Part shown: piece after piece, positions 26,978 through 35,672 of the stretch
Layout of the letters: every line of letters starts with the position of its first letter
How positions within the stretch are numbered: the stretch's first letter is position 1
Source of the DNA: an uncultured Oenococcus sp.
Lineage (GTDB): Bacteria > Bacillota > Bacilli > Lactobacillales > Lactobacillaceae
DNA length: 64,000 nucleotides
Direction: 5' to 3'
Assembly: GCA_934229385.1 (NCBI GenBank)
Contig: CAKQDH010000001.1
Coordinates: forward strand, 1 to 64,000
Made by a program: the position numbers and the translations under genes
Notes under the pieces: model-generated
Seen by the model: only the letters and a program-made list of their open reading frames with translations
What the model was told of the DNA's origin: nothing
The model's database searches: none

Positions 26978-27000
26978 ATTTTGAATTAATAATTCAAAAT
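26978..27000. repeat. 10-bp inverted repeat after xerS
   Basis: ATTTTGAATT (26978-26987), AAT loop, AATTCAAAAT (26991-27000). A weak A/T terminator for xerS is possible, but there is no strong T tail. Confidence 0.4.
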
Positions 27001-27153
27001 TTGCCTCCGTCTAAAATTTACTTTTTCATCGTTAATAAAATAAATCTATAATAATAAATAAACAATATATAAGGCTTTCACTATTCATGTTCGCTATATT
27101 GAAAAATAAAATACAAAATAGCAATATAATCAATCAAATAAAAAAGGAAAATA

Positions 27154-28194
27154 ATGAACAATCTTCAATATGATTCTTCTGTTATAAAGGAAGATTTAAA
27201 CTTTGTAAAAAAAAATCTAAAATTACAACGTTTTGGGACAAAATATTATCAAAAGATAACAAATAAATTTCTTAGCAATACGGGAAAAATGTTGAGAGCT
27301 TCTTTAACCTGTTTGTTTGGAAGATATATGATTATCGCCAAGAAAAATTCGAGAATTGATAAAGAAAAAAAATTATCAAAAATTTATAAAGCCGCTACAG
27401 CTATAGAACTTTTACACCTTGCTACATTAGTTCACGATGATGTAATTGATAAAGCAAATAAAAGAAGAGAAGAACCAACTTTACAAAAATACTTTGGCAA
27501 TAAAGATGCAGTTTATCTTGGAGATACTTTATTCACAGAATATTTAAAAATAATTATACAAATTGCTCCCGATATTAGTTTCGTCGATTATCATGTTCGA
27601 ACAATGGAAAATGTTTTAAATGGCGAATTAGAACAAGATCGTTTTAAATTTAATTCTGCAATTACCCTTAAACAATACTTCCAAATAATAAAAATGAAAA
27701 CTGCTTCTTTATTTTCTTTGTCATGTTTTAGTGGCTATTGGCTAGCTTCTGGGGAAAAACAGATAAGTGATATAAAAGGTTTAAAAGAATCTGCCATTAT
27801 CAATGAATTCGGCATTAATTTGGGCATTATTTTTCAACTGATTGATGACTTAAAAGATTTTAATACAAAATTTTCTACCGGAAAAGAAAAGTTCAAAGAT
27901 ATTAAACAAGGAATCTATACTTTACCAATTATATTAGCAATAAAAAATAAAAATTTTAAAGAAAAATTGGTAAAAAAAAGTTTAAGCATCCCTCAAATTG
28001 AAACTTTTTTTAAAAAAAATCCTCAATATTTAAAAAAAGCTGTTAGCATTATAAATTCATTTATCAGCAAAACTAAAGAAGATCTTCAACAAATCAAATA
28101 TATCAAATATAATGAAATCTTTCCTCAAATAAAAAAAATAGTTGACTTATTGACTGAACAAGTTAATTTAATTGCTAAAACTAATGAAATTTAA
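27154..28194 (+). CDS. Polyprenyl diphosphate synthase (all-trans, HepT/IspB-like)
   Basis: A 346-residue prenyltransferase. The first Asp-rich motif is LVHDDVIDKA (about 90-99), followed by the RREEPTLQ stretch; the second is LIDDLKDF (about 230-237). It condenses IPP units onto an allylic diphosphate to make a long chain such as heptaprenyl diphosphate. The substrate would come from the mevalonate operon at 47.4-51.1 kb. AAAGGAAA precedes the ATG. The HepS partner and menaquinone genes that often accompany it are not nearby, so chain length and final product are open. Confidence 0.85.
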   Translation: MNNLQYDSSVIKEDLNFVKKNLKLQRFGTKYYQKITNKFLSNTGKMLRASLTCLFGRYMIIAKKNSRIDKEKKLSKIYKAATAIELLHLATLVHDDVIDKANKRREEPTLQKYFGNKDAVYLGDTLFTEYLKIIIQIAPDISFVDYHVRTMENVLNGELEQDRFKFNSAITLKQYFQIIKMKTASLFSLSCFSGYWLASGEKQISDIKGLKESAIINEFGINLGIIFQLIDDLKDFNTKFSTGKEKFKDIKQGIYTLPIILAIKNKNFKEKLVKKSLSIPQIETFFKKNPQYLKKAVSIINSFISKTKEDLQQIKYIKYNEIFPQIKKIVDLLTEQVNLIAKTNEI

Positions 28195-28222
28195 TTAAAA
28201 TTATTTAATAAAACAATATAAA

Positions 28223-28256
28223 AAACCAAAACTGCCAAGTTTTGCAGTTTTGGTTT
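28223..28256. terminator. Bidirectional terminator between polyprenyl synthase and apt
   Basis: A 13-bp perfect inverted repeat, AAACCAAAACTGC (28223-28235) and GCAGTTTTGGTTT (28244-28256), with an 8-base loop and T-rich tail lies between convergent genes. Confidence 0.85.
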
Positions 28257-28284
28257 CTTTAAATTTATTTAAAAATCTAAAAAA

Positions 28285-28812
28285 TTAATATTTCATTAAA
28301 ATCTTAAGAGGGACATCAACAAGATTTTTAATTTCTTTTTGTCCTTTTAAATCAGTCAATTCTATAAAAAAACCGCCACCAATAATATTACCTTTTAATT
28401 TATTAATAAGCCGTATGACGGCACAAATCGTTCCCCCAGTTGCCAGTAAATCATCTACAATAAATATCCTTTGTCCAGGTTTAATAGCATCAATATGCAT
28501 CTCAAGCCTGCTTTTGCCATATTCTGTATCATATTGAGCTTCGATAGTTTTTCGTGGTAGTTTACCTACTTTCCTAGCCGGAACAAAACCTAAGCCCATT
28601 TTATAAGCCATGGGGGCACCAATAAAAAATCCCCTAGCCTCTGGTCCCACAATAAGATCTGGTTTAAGAGGCTGAGCAAATTTAACTATTTGGTTAATAG
28701 CTTCCCGGTAAGCTTTCCCATTTCCGATTAGAGGATTAATATCTCGAAATATAATTCCCTTCTTTGGAAAATCGTGTGTACTAGATACATAATTACGTAA
28801 ATCAATTGTCAT
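28285..28812 (-). CDS. apt: Adenine phosphoribosyltransferase
   Basis: A 175-residue type I phosphoribosyltransferase that salvages adenine to AMP. The PRPP loop is IVDDLLATGGT (about 116-126), with VGPEARGF (about 55-62) upstream. The start chosen is the ATG at 28812, giving the typical MTIDLRNYV N-terminus; a longer frame to 28872 adds 20 residues that overlap recJ and lack conservation. It overlaps the recJ stop by 11 bases, the common recJ-apt arrangement of Firmicutes. Confidence 0.95.
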   Translation of the reverse strand: MTIDLRNYVSSTHDFPKKGIIFRDINPLIGNGKAYREAINQIVKFAQPLKPDLIVGPEARGFFIGAPMAYKMGLGFVPARKVGKLPRKTIEAQYDTEYGKSRLEMHIDAIKPGQRIFIVDDLLATGGTICAVIRLINKLKGNIIGGGFFIELTDLKGQKEIKNLVDVPLKILMKY

Positions 28813-30688
28813 ATTGTATTTGAGCCCTCTTTCGAAATGTTTCTGACTGCGATAATTGCGTATGTTTAGCATTCTTATCTATATAGACAAACCCATCCTT
28901 AATTTTAACAAACCCCAATTCCAAAAAAACTTTTTGATAAAAATCATTGGGAGAATAAATGATTTTTTTATTGCAATAATAACGGTAAACATTTCCAAAG
29001 ATATGACGGTTTGGAACTTTACCTTCACTTCGAATGTCAAGACCAATTAGTTGCAAACTAATTTTTCCTCTCCATTCATTTATAGAAAGCTGACCAATAA
29101 CTGATAGCCTTTCTCCAAAATGAAATTTATCTTGTAAATCTGGACGATTGAAAAAAAGAATATCACCTTCAAAGCCTTGTAGTTTTAACTTAACGTGTTC
29201 ATTATTTTTTCCCATGAATTTAATTTTTGAAAGTTGCATAAAAAATAATTCTATTATCGGTTTAGGGTTTCCTTCTCCAAACGGTTCTAATTTATTTAAT
29301 TCTTGAATATCGTGAAAAGAAATTTTTTTATGATTCGTTGACAAATAATCTACCATTATTTCTTTTTTACTAAAATCGTAATTAATAGAATTAATTGCCT
29401 GAAAAAACTGAGAAAATAGATTTTGTGAAAGACTTAATCCTGCCGCAAATTGGTGACCACCAAATGTTAAAAAGAAATTTTGATATTTTTTTAATAAATT
29501 AAAAATGTTAAAATCTCCCACACTTCTAGCAGATCCCTTTGCTATCCCATTTTTGATAGAAAAAACCAGCGTAGGTCGATTAAAATTCTGGGCTAACTTA
29601 CCAGCTACAATGCCTAAAACACCTTCATGCCAATTTTTTCCCTTACAAATAATTATTTTATGTGGATTATTAATTACTTGTTTTTTAGCTAAACTAAAAA
29701 TACGATTAGAGACTTCTTTTCGTTTTTCATTAGCCTTTTCCACCTGAGTAGCAATTTTTTTAAGTTCCTTTACATTTTCATTAGAAGAAGTACATAAAAA
29801 TTTAACTAAGGGGTTGGCATTTTCCATTCTACCTAAGGAATTAATTCGAGGAGCAATTTTAAAAGCAATATCTTCACTTGTCATCCTAGTAACATTAAGA
29901 TGGGCTTTCTGGGCTAACAAATCTAACCCTTTATTAGCATGACGACGCATTTCTTCCAAACCCTTATCTATCAATATTCTATTTTCGCCAATAACTGGCA
30001 TCACATCAGCTATTTCGCCCACAGCTAATAAAGGTAAAAATATTTTCGCTTTTTTCTTGCCTAAAAAATAAACTGCAATTTTATAAGCTAAACCGGCAGC
30101 GGATAAATTCTTAAAAGTATAATCAGGTGATAAGTCAGTATGTATAATAACCGAAGCTGCCGGTAAAGTAGGAGGAATACTATGATGATCAATTACAAAG
30201 TATTTTACATTATATTTCTTAGCTAACTGGGCGGCTTTCTCGCCCGTAATACCATTATCAATTGCAATGATAGCTTTAAAACCTCTTTTAATTAAATCCC
30301 GATAAACTTTTAGATTAGGACCATAACCATCTTTAAATCTATCAGGTATAAAATAAGAAACTTCTGCTCCTAAAATTTTTAAAGTCTTATATAAAATTGA
30401 TGTACTAGTGACTCCATCAGCATCATAATCACCATAGACTAAAATCTTTTGATGCTCATGGATAAGACCCTTTATATAGCTCCTTAACAAATCGATATTA
30501 AAAAGTCTATTAGGATTAATTAATCTTTCAGTGGAATTAGAAAAAAATTTTTTAATTTGTTTTAAATTCTGAAAACGAGAAGCCAAAATAGCTGCAGTTA
30601 TATTACTAAGTTTAAAATACTTTTTTATATTAATAAAAAAAGTCTTCTTTTTAGAAAGAATTTTCCACTTATATCTATTTTCTAGCAT
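28802..30688 (-). CDS. recJ: Single-stranded-DNA exonuclease RecJ, short form
   Basis: A 628-residue DHH-family 5'-3' exonuclease for recombination and mismatch repair. Metal motifs are VYGDYDADG (about 80-88), AIDNGITG and VIDHHSIPP (about 160-168), with the DHHA1 block FGGHQFAAGLS (about 410-420) and an OB fold at about 470-560. Most Firmicute RecJ proteins are around 770-790 residues and carry an extra C-terminal domain; that part is missing here and apt begins at the end, so this is a true short form. Starts one base overlapping the rnz stop. Confidence 0.93.
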   Translation of the reverse strand: MLENRYKWKILSKKKTFFINIKKYFKLSNITAAILASRFQNLKQIKKFFSNSTERLINPNRLFNIDLLRSYIKGLIHEHQKILVYGDYDADGVTSTSILYKTLKILGAEVSYFIPDRFKDGYGPNLKVYRDLIKRGFKAIIAIDNGITGEKAAQLAKKYNVKYFVIDHHSIPPTLPAASVIIHTDLSPDYTFKNLSAAGLAYKIAVYFLGKKKAKIFLPLLAVGEIADVMPVIGENRILIDKGLEEMRRHANKGLDLLAQKAHLNVTRMTSEDIAFKIAPRINSLGRMENANPLVKFLCTSSNENVKELKKIATQVEKANEKRKEVSNRIFSLAKKQVINNPHKIIICKGKNWHEGVLGIVAGKLAQNFNRPTLVFSIKNGIAKGSARSVGDFNIFNLLKKYQNFFLTFGGHQFAAGLSLSQNLFSQFFQAINSINYDFSKKEIMVDYLSTNHKKISFHDIQELNKLEPFGEGNPKPIIELFFMQLSKIKFMGKNNEHVKLKLQGFEGDILFFNRPDLQDKFHFGERLSVIGQLSINEWRGKISLQLIGLDIRSEGKVPNRHIFGNVYRYYCNKKIIYSPNDFYQKVFLELGFVKIKDGFVYIDKNAKHTQLSQSETFRKRAQIQYDN

Positions 30689-31647
30689 TAATTAAGCTGT
30701 CCTTTCTTAGAAGGAATATTAAATACCTCCATATCTTTAGCTATTTTAGTATTAGGAAAAATTCTCCTTGCTTGTTTTACAAGTAGCTTAGCTTCTCGCC
30801 CTACATATCTGGCGGAAATATGAGTAAGAATTAATTTCCTAGCATTAGCGTCTGTAGCATGATGAGCTGCTTCAATACAAGTAGAATGATTATGATTTCT
30901 AGCCATAAGTTGATTGTTCCCATCATAGGTCGCTTCATGAACTAAAACATCTGCATTTTTAGCAGCCTTCACAATTTCTGGGGTTTCCTTTGTGTCCATC
31001 ACAATCGTGACAATTCTTCCAGGTTCTGCTGGACCTAAAAAATCTTTCCCATTAATTAAATCTCCATTATTTAAGCGTACCGTTTGCCCAGATTTTAATT
31101 TTCCAAATAAAGGGCCCGGCTTTAAGCCCAACTTTAAAAGTTTATTTACCTGTAAACGACCAGCAGTATTTTTTTCCACCACCCGATATGCATAATCTTC
31201 AATGCCGTGATTCATTTTAAAAGCCCGAACAGCAAAAAAACGGTTTCGATAAATTAAACCAGGATGAGCATGGAAAAAATTTATATGGTAATCCAAATGA
31301 ATCTGAGCATTTTTTAAAAAGCACATCACAAAGGGTCTAATTGCTCTAGGGCCATAAATATCTAAATCTGATGGTTTGCCATTATTAACCACATCAGAAG
31401 CCTGAAAATTTCTAGAAGCTAAAAAACCAGGTAAACCAAAAATATGATCTCCATGCATATGGGTTATAAATATTTTTGTAATTTTTCTAGAACGTATATT
31501 TGATTTCAACAGTTGATGCTGAGTTGCTTCTCCTACATCAAAAAGCCAAACTTGATTTTGCTCATTTAAAAGACGAAGAGCAATAGAACTAACATTTCTT
31601 TGTCTGGAAGGTTGGCCGGCACCAGTTCCTAAAAATTCTAATTCCAT
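30688..31647 (-). CDS. rnz: Ribonuclease Z
   Basis: A 319-residue metallo-beta-lactamase-fold tRNase Z that cleaves the 3' trailer of tRNA precursors. The zinc motif is FITHMHGDHIFGLPG (about 59-73), with VHEATY (about 235-240) and HNHSTC and the final LTHISAR (about 273-279). The nearby tRNA-Leu gene lacks an encoded CCA, which fits a need for this enzyme. Stop and recJ start overlap as TAATG. The order obgE-rnz-recJ-apt is conserved in lactobacilli. Confidence 0.95.
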   Translation of the reverse strand: MELEFLGTGAGQPSRQRNVSSIALRLLNEQNQVWLFDVGEATQHQLLKSNIRSRKITKIFITHMHGDHIFGLPGFLASRNFQASDVVNNGKPSDLDIYGPRAIRPFVMCFLKNAQIHLDYHINFFHAHPGLIYRNRFFAVRAFKMNHGIEDYAYRVVEKNTAGRLQVNKLLKLGLKPGPLFGKLKSGQTVRLNNGDLINGKDFLGPAEPGRIVTIVMDTKETPEIVKAAKNADVLVHEATYDGNNQLMARNHNHSTCIEAAHHATDANARKLILTHISARYVGREAKLLVKQARRIFPNTKIAKDMEVFNIPSKKGQLN

Positions 31648-31656
31648 TTTTAACTT

Positions 31657-32982
31657 TTATTGATAATATTTAAAATTAAATCCACTATTTTTAATCGTAA
31701 CTAAATCACCATCTTCAGCACCTGATTTTTTCAAAGCATTTTCTACCCCTAATGATTTAAGTTGTCTTGAAAATCTATTTAAAGATTGTTGCGTACTTTG
31801 ATTGGTCATCTCAGCTAATTTAGTTACCCTTTCACCTCTAACCTCCCAAACATGAGGGCTAATTTTTTTAACTTTAAAAGAAACCAACTTAGGAGATTTT
31901 TTAATTTCATAAATTTTTTCAGTTTCTGGTGACTTAGCTTTCTTACTCCTTAATGTGGCTCTTTCTTTGGTAAGAGAATCTAATTTTCTTGAGAGCTTAA
32001 AAAGTAAATCCCTTATTCCTTGTTTAGTCACCGAAGATATTTCCGCTATAGGCAGTTTGATATTATGTTTATATAATGCCCCTTTAAATTCTTTTAATTT
32101 ATCCTTAGAACCTGGCAGATCCATTTTAGTAGCCACGATAACCATTGGTTTTTTTAATAAAGAAGGATCATAATGCTTTAACTCTTTATTGATTTTTTGA
32201 AAAGCTTGAAAGGGCGGAATATTTAAGGCTCCATCTTCACTCATATTAACAAAATGCAATAAAATATGGGTTCTTTCAATATGTCTAAGAAATTTAAACC
32301 CCAAACCAACGCCTTTAGAAGCGCCTTCGATTAAACCCGGTAAATCAGCAATTGCAAAGCTTTTTTCATCATTTAATCGAACCATACCTAAATTAGGATC
32401 AATAGTAGTAAAAGGATAAGAAGCAATTTTGGGTTTAGCGGCTGTAACCACCGAAAGAAAAGTCGATTTCCCTGAAGAAGGAAAACCAATTAGCCCGATA
32501 TCAGCCAACAAACGTAATTCTAATTTAATTTCAACCTCTTGTCCAGGTTCACCGTTTTCAGAAATCTTGGGTGCTCGATTGGTAGACGAAGCAAATTTCA
32601 TATTGCCTCTACCACCTCGTCCTCCATGGGCCACCAAAAATTTTTGCTGGTTTTGGGATAAATCAGCTAATTTTTGATTATTTTTAGTATTATAAATAAT
32701 TGTCCCTGTAGGAACTTTAATATACAAGTTTGGGGCAGTTTTACCAGTCATTCCCTTACTTCCACCGTTTTCGCCCTTTTTGGCTCGAAAATGACGATTA
32801 TATCTAAAATCCATTAAGGTCCTTAAACCTTCGTCTGCAATAAAATAAATATTGCCTCCATGTCCACCATCGCCACCATATGGGCCACCAAAAGGTACAA
32901 ATTTTTCTCTACGAAAAGAAATGATGCCATTTCCACCTTTACCGGCTCTTAATTCTATTATTGCTTGATCTACAAAAGCCAT
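31657..32982 (-). CDS. obgE: GTPase Obg/CgtA
   Basis: A 441-residue essential ribosome-assembly GTPase. The glycine-rich Obg fold spans about 1-158 (AGKGGNGIISFRREKF at about 13-28). The G domain has G1 GFPSSGKST (about 165-173), G3 DLPGL and G4 TKMD; the C-terminal OCT domain (about 365-435) is present. It starts the obgE-rnz-recJ-apt run and follows uvrC by 23 bases. Confidence 0.96.
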   Translation of the reverse strand: MAFVDQAIIELRAGKGGNGIISFRREKFVPFGGPYGGDGGHGGNIYFIADEGLRTLMDFRYNRHFRAKKGENGGSKGMTGKTAPNLYIKVPTGTIIYNTKNNQKLADLSQNQQKFLVAHGGRGGRGNMKFASSTNRAPKISENGEPGQEVEIKLELRLLADIGLIGFPSSGKSTFLSVVTAAKPKIASYPFTTIDPNLGMVRLNDEKSFAIADLPGLIEGASKGVGLGFKFLRHIERTHILLHFVNMSEDGALNIPPFQAFQKINKELKHYDPSLLKKPMVIVATKMDLPGSKDKLKEFKGALYKHNIKLPIAEISSVTKQGIRDLLFKLSRKLDSLTKERATLRSKKAKSPETEKIYEIKKSPKLVSFKVKKISPHVWEVRGERVTKLAEMTNQSTQQSLNRFSRQLKSLGVENALKKSGAEDGDLVTIKNSGFNFKYYQ

Positions 32983-33005
32983 CTTTTAATTTCCTAACTT
33001 AAAAA

Positions 33006-34826
33006 TTATTCTTTTTTTACTTTTCTTCTGATTGAAACCTTTTTTTCTGAACGTAAAATTGCGGCCAAAGAAATTTTTATCAAAGCAGCAGTTCTTTGGC
33101 TAATACCTAAAGCACGAATTTCTGGAATTGGTGCTTTTGCAATTTCTGGTAAAGAGCCGAAACGTCTTATTAACTTAATTCGTGTCTTAGGCCCAACTCC
33201 AGCAATTGAATCTAGATGAGAAGCTAAACCGCTTTTCTTTCTTCTCTTCCGGTGAAAATTTATAACAAACCGATGAACTTCATCTTGAATCCGTTGTAAC
33301 AGATAAAAACCTTGGGAATGAGGATCCAAAAAAAGATGCTCACCTTGGGAATTTAACAAATCGGCTGTTTGATGACGATTATTTTTAATCATCGCAGCTA
33401 CCGGAATTTTTACCGATAAATCTCTTAAAGCTTTTTGAGCTGCATGAAGCTGTATTTTTCCGCCATCAATTAAGATTAAATCTGGAAAAAGTTTTTTTTC
33501 TCTTTTTAGTCGTAAATACCGCCTACTAACCACTTCATAAGTAGCTTGAGCTTCATTTTGGTCTGCAGGAGTTTTCAATTTAAAACGCCGGTATAAATTT
33601 TTATTAGGTAATCCATCCTGAAAAACTACCATAGCCGAAACATAATTTGACCCTTGAAGGTTAGAATGATCAAAAGCTTCAAAATAATGGCCACCTGTAA
33701 TTTTTAAAGCTCCTGTAATTTCTTTCATAGCCCCGGTGGTTTTTCTTTGATTAAGTTCCATTAAGCGAAACTTATCCTCTAATGTAATATAAGCATTTTT
33801 TCGTGCCAAATTAAGTAAATCTCTATTTTTCCCTCTTTTAGGAGTCCTTATTTTTATTTTTAAAGTAGAAGCCAATAGTTTTTTATTCAGTCCTTTAGGA
33901 ACTAAAATTTCTTTAGGCTTTTGTGCATTTTTTTGGGCATAAAATTGTTGAATATAAGATTCCAAACCTTCTAAAGGTGAACCGACAACTGCAGTGGTTT
34001 CTTTTTGCTGCCTCAATAGACGTCCCTGACGGAGGAAAAAAATCTCAATTGTCATCCATCCTTTATCCAAATAAAAATTAAAAAGATCTCTGGGGGTATG
34101 ATCATTTTGTAAAACTCTTTGATTTTCCACGGTCTGATTAATAAACTTAAGCCTATCTCTTAAATCTGCCGCTAACTCAAACTGTAATCTATTAGAGGCT
34201 TGTTCCATCTCCTTTTTGATATTAGCTACTGCTTCTTTTGTATCTCCATTTAAAAATTTTTTTATCGAAGAAATATTTTTTTGGTATTCTTCCCAAGGCA
34301 CTTTACGAAAGCAAGCCCCTAAACACTGCCCCATAGAATAATAAAGACAAGGCCTCCCCTGGTATCCACTACAATGCCTTAAGGGAAAAGTTGCGTTTAA
34401 AAAATCTAGGGTAGCTGAAGCAGCATAAACATTAGGATAAGGACCAAAATAAGTCCCATGATCACGCTTAATAGAATTAGCTAAAATTAAACGGGGATCT
34501 CTTTCATGAGTTATTTCAATATAAGGATAAGAATCCGAAAATTTTAACCTAATATTAAAATAGGGTTTATATTTTTTGATTAAAGAATTTTCTAAAAGAA
34601 AAGCTTCTTTATCCGAATTAGTTACAATGAATTCGAAATTATAAATATTAGAAACTAATTCCGCTGTTTTTCCAGTGTGTTCAGCTTTAAAATAAGATCT
34701 CACCCGATTTTTTAAATTTTTGGCCTTACCAACATAAATAATTTTTCCTGCCCGGTTTTTCATTTGATAAGAACCAGGTTGATCAGGTAATAAGGCTAAT
34801 TTTTGTTCAATAAGTTTAGAAGTCAC
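33006..34826 (-). CDS. uvrC: Excinuclease ABC subunit C
   Basis: About 606 residues. UvrC makes both incisions in nucleotide excision repair. N-terminal GIY-YIG nuclease (PDQPGSYQM and IYVGKAKNLKNRVRSYF), the UvrB-binding helix pair near EMEQASNRLQFELAADLRDR, RNase H-like endonuclease with EAFDHSNLQG, and C-terminal helix-hairpin-helix LDSIAGVGPKTRIKLI are present. The frame extends to 34910, but the extra 28 residues are hydrophobic and overlap the divergent gene. The GTG at 34826 gives the normal UvrC start. A perfect TATAAT lies six bases before that GTG and there is no Shine-Dalgarno, so the mRNA may be leaderless. Confidence 0.92.
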   Translation of the reverse strand: MTSKLIEQKLALLPDQPGSYQMKNRAGKIIYVGKAKNLKNRVRSYFKAEHTGKTAELVSNIYNFEFIVTNSDKEAFLLENSLIKKYKPYFNIRLKFSDSYPYIEITHERDPRLILANSIKRDHGTYFGPYPNVYAASATLDFLNATFPLRHCSGYQGRPCLYYSMGQCLGACFRKVPWEEYQKNISSIKKFLNGDTKEAVANIKKEMEQASNRLQFELAADLRDRLKFINQTVENQRVLQNDHTPRDLFNFYLDKGWMTIEIFFLRQGRLLRQQKETTAVVGSPLEGLESYIQQFYAQKNAQKPKEILVPKGLNKKLLASTLKIKIRTPKRGKNRDLLNLARKNAYITLEDKFRLMELNQRKTTGAMKEITGALKITGGHYFEAFDHSNLQGSNYVSAMVVFQDGLPNKNLYRRFKLKTPADQNEAQATYEVVSRRYLRLKREKKLFPDLILIDGGKIQLHAAQKALRDLSVKIPVAAMIKNNRHQTADLLNSQGEHLFLDPHSQGFYLLQRIQDEVHRFVINFHRKRRKKSGLASHLDSIAGVGPKTRIKLIRRFGSLPEIAKAPIPEIRALGISQRTAALIKISLAAILRSEKKVSIRRKVKKE

Positions 34827-34832
34827 GTTAAA

Positions 34833-34883
34833 ATTATACTCAATTATAAATAAAGGTAAAATTATATAAAAATAATATAAAAT
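34833..34883. promoter_or_regulatory. Divergent promoters of uvrC and the DUF1361 gene
   Basis: The minus strand has TATAAT at 34838-34833, six bases from the uvrC GTG. The plus strand has TAAAAT at 34878-34883, five bases from the ATG at 34889. Neither gene has a ribosome binding site, so both transcripts may begin at or near the start codon. Confidence 0.45.
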
Positions 34884-34888
34884 AGAAA

Positions 34889-35557
34889 ATGATGAAAAAT
34901 AATCATACAAAAAAACCAGAACAACGTTTAACAGCTGCTCTTTTACTTACTTATTTTATTCTTATTATGGTGGCTTTTATTTTTAAAAAATATCTTCCCT
35001 TTGTTAGGCTCTATCTTTGGAATATTTTTTTAGCTTTTTTGCCACTATTATTCGCTATTTTAATAAGTAAATCGATACAAAAAAAGAGAAAGATTTTTTC
35101 TATATTATTCTCTTTTTTATGGGTAATCATGTTTCCTAATGGTCCTTATATGATTACAGACCTGGCACATTTAAATTTATATAAAATTTCTTTTGGCTTT
35201 ACTATTTCTACCTTCCATTCAGCTTGGCTAGGGTTTTTATTTGCAATATTTGCGGTAATTGATGGCGTTATGATGGGAATGCTTTCTCTTTATTTTGTTA
35301 ATAAATTTATAAAAAATAAGTTCGGTGTCTTCTTTTCCTGGATTTTTATTTTATTTATAAGTGTTATTAGCGGCTTAGGCATCTATATAGGACGTTTTAT
35401 GCGTCTAAATTCATGGGATATTTTTAAGCATCCACTCAATATAATTAATATGGTAACGATGCAATTAAATGCTCATACCTTAGGATTTGTTATTTTGTTT
35501 GCTATTATGAACCTGGCACTATATTGGCTTTTTTATTTAACATTTAATAAAAAATAA
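34889..35557 (+). CDS. DUF1361 membrane protein
   Basis: A 222-residue polytopic protein with about six membrane helices. The family blocks are RLYLWNIFLAFLPLLFA (about 40-56), FPNGPYMITDLAHL (about 82-95), SAWLGF and GIYIGRFMRLNSWD (about 163-176). The function of DUF1361 proteins is unknown; they are common in lactobacilli. It is divergent from uvrC and precedes rqcH by about 115 bases. Two ATG codons occur in tandem at the start. Confidence 0.8.
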   Translation: MMKNNHTKKPEQRLTAALLLTYFILIMVAFIFKKYLPFVRLYLWNIFLAFLPLLFAILISKSIQKKRKIFSILFSFLWVIMFPNGPYMITDLAHLNLYKISFGFTISTFHSAWLGFLFAIFAVIDGVMMGMLSLYFVNKFIKNKFGVFFSWIFILFISVISGLGIYIGRFMRLNSWDIFKHPLNIINMVTMQLNAHTLGFVILFAIMNLALYWLFYLTFNKK

Positions 35558-35672
35558 AAAATATTATGAACCGCTAATAAAAATTTAAAAATAATTTTTC
35601 ATTCTAAAACTATTTAGGAATTAATATCTATTTAGGCTTATTAAACTTTATAAATTGTTTTAGACTAATTAT

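Noticed and set aside
34827-34910. Longer N-terminus for UvrC
   Set aside because: The 28 extra residues are hydrophobic, not part of the UvrC family, and overlap the divergent DUF1361 gene.
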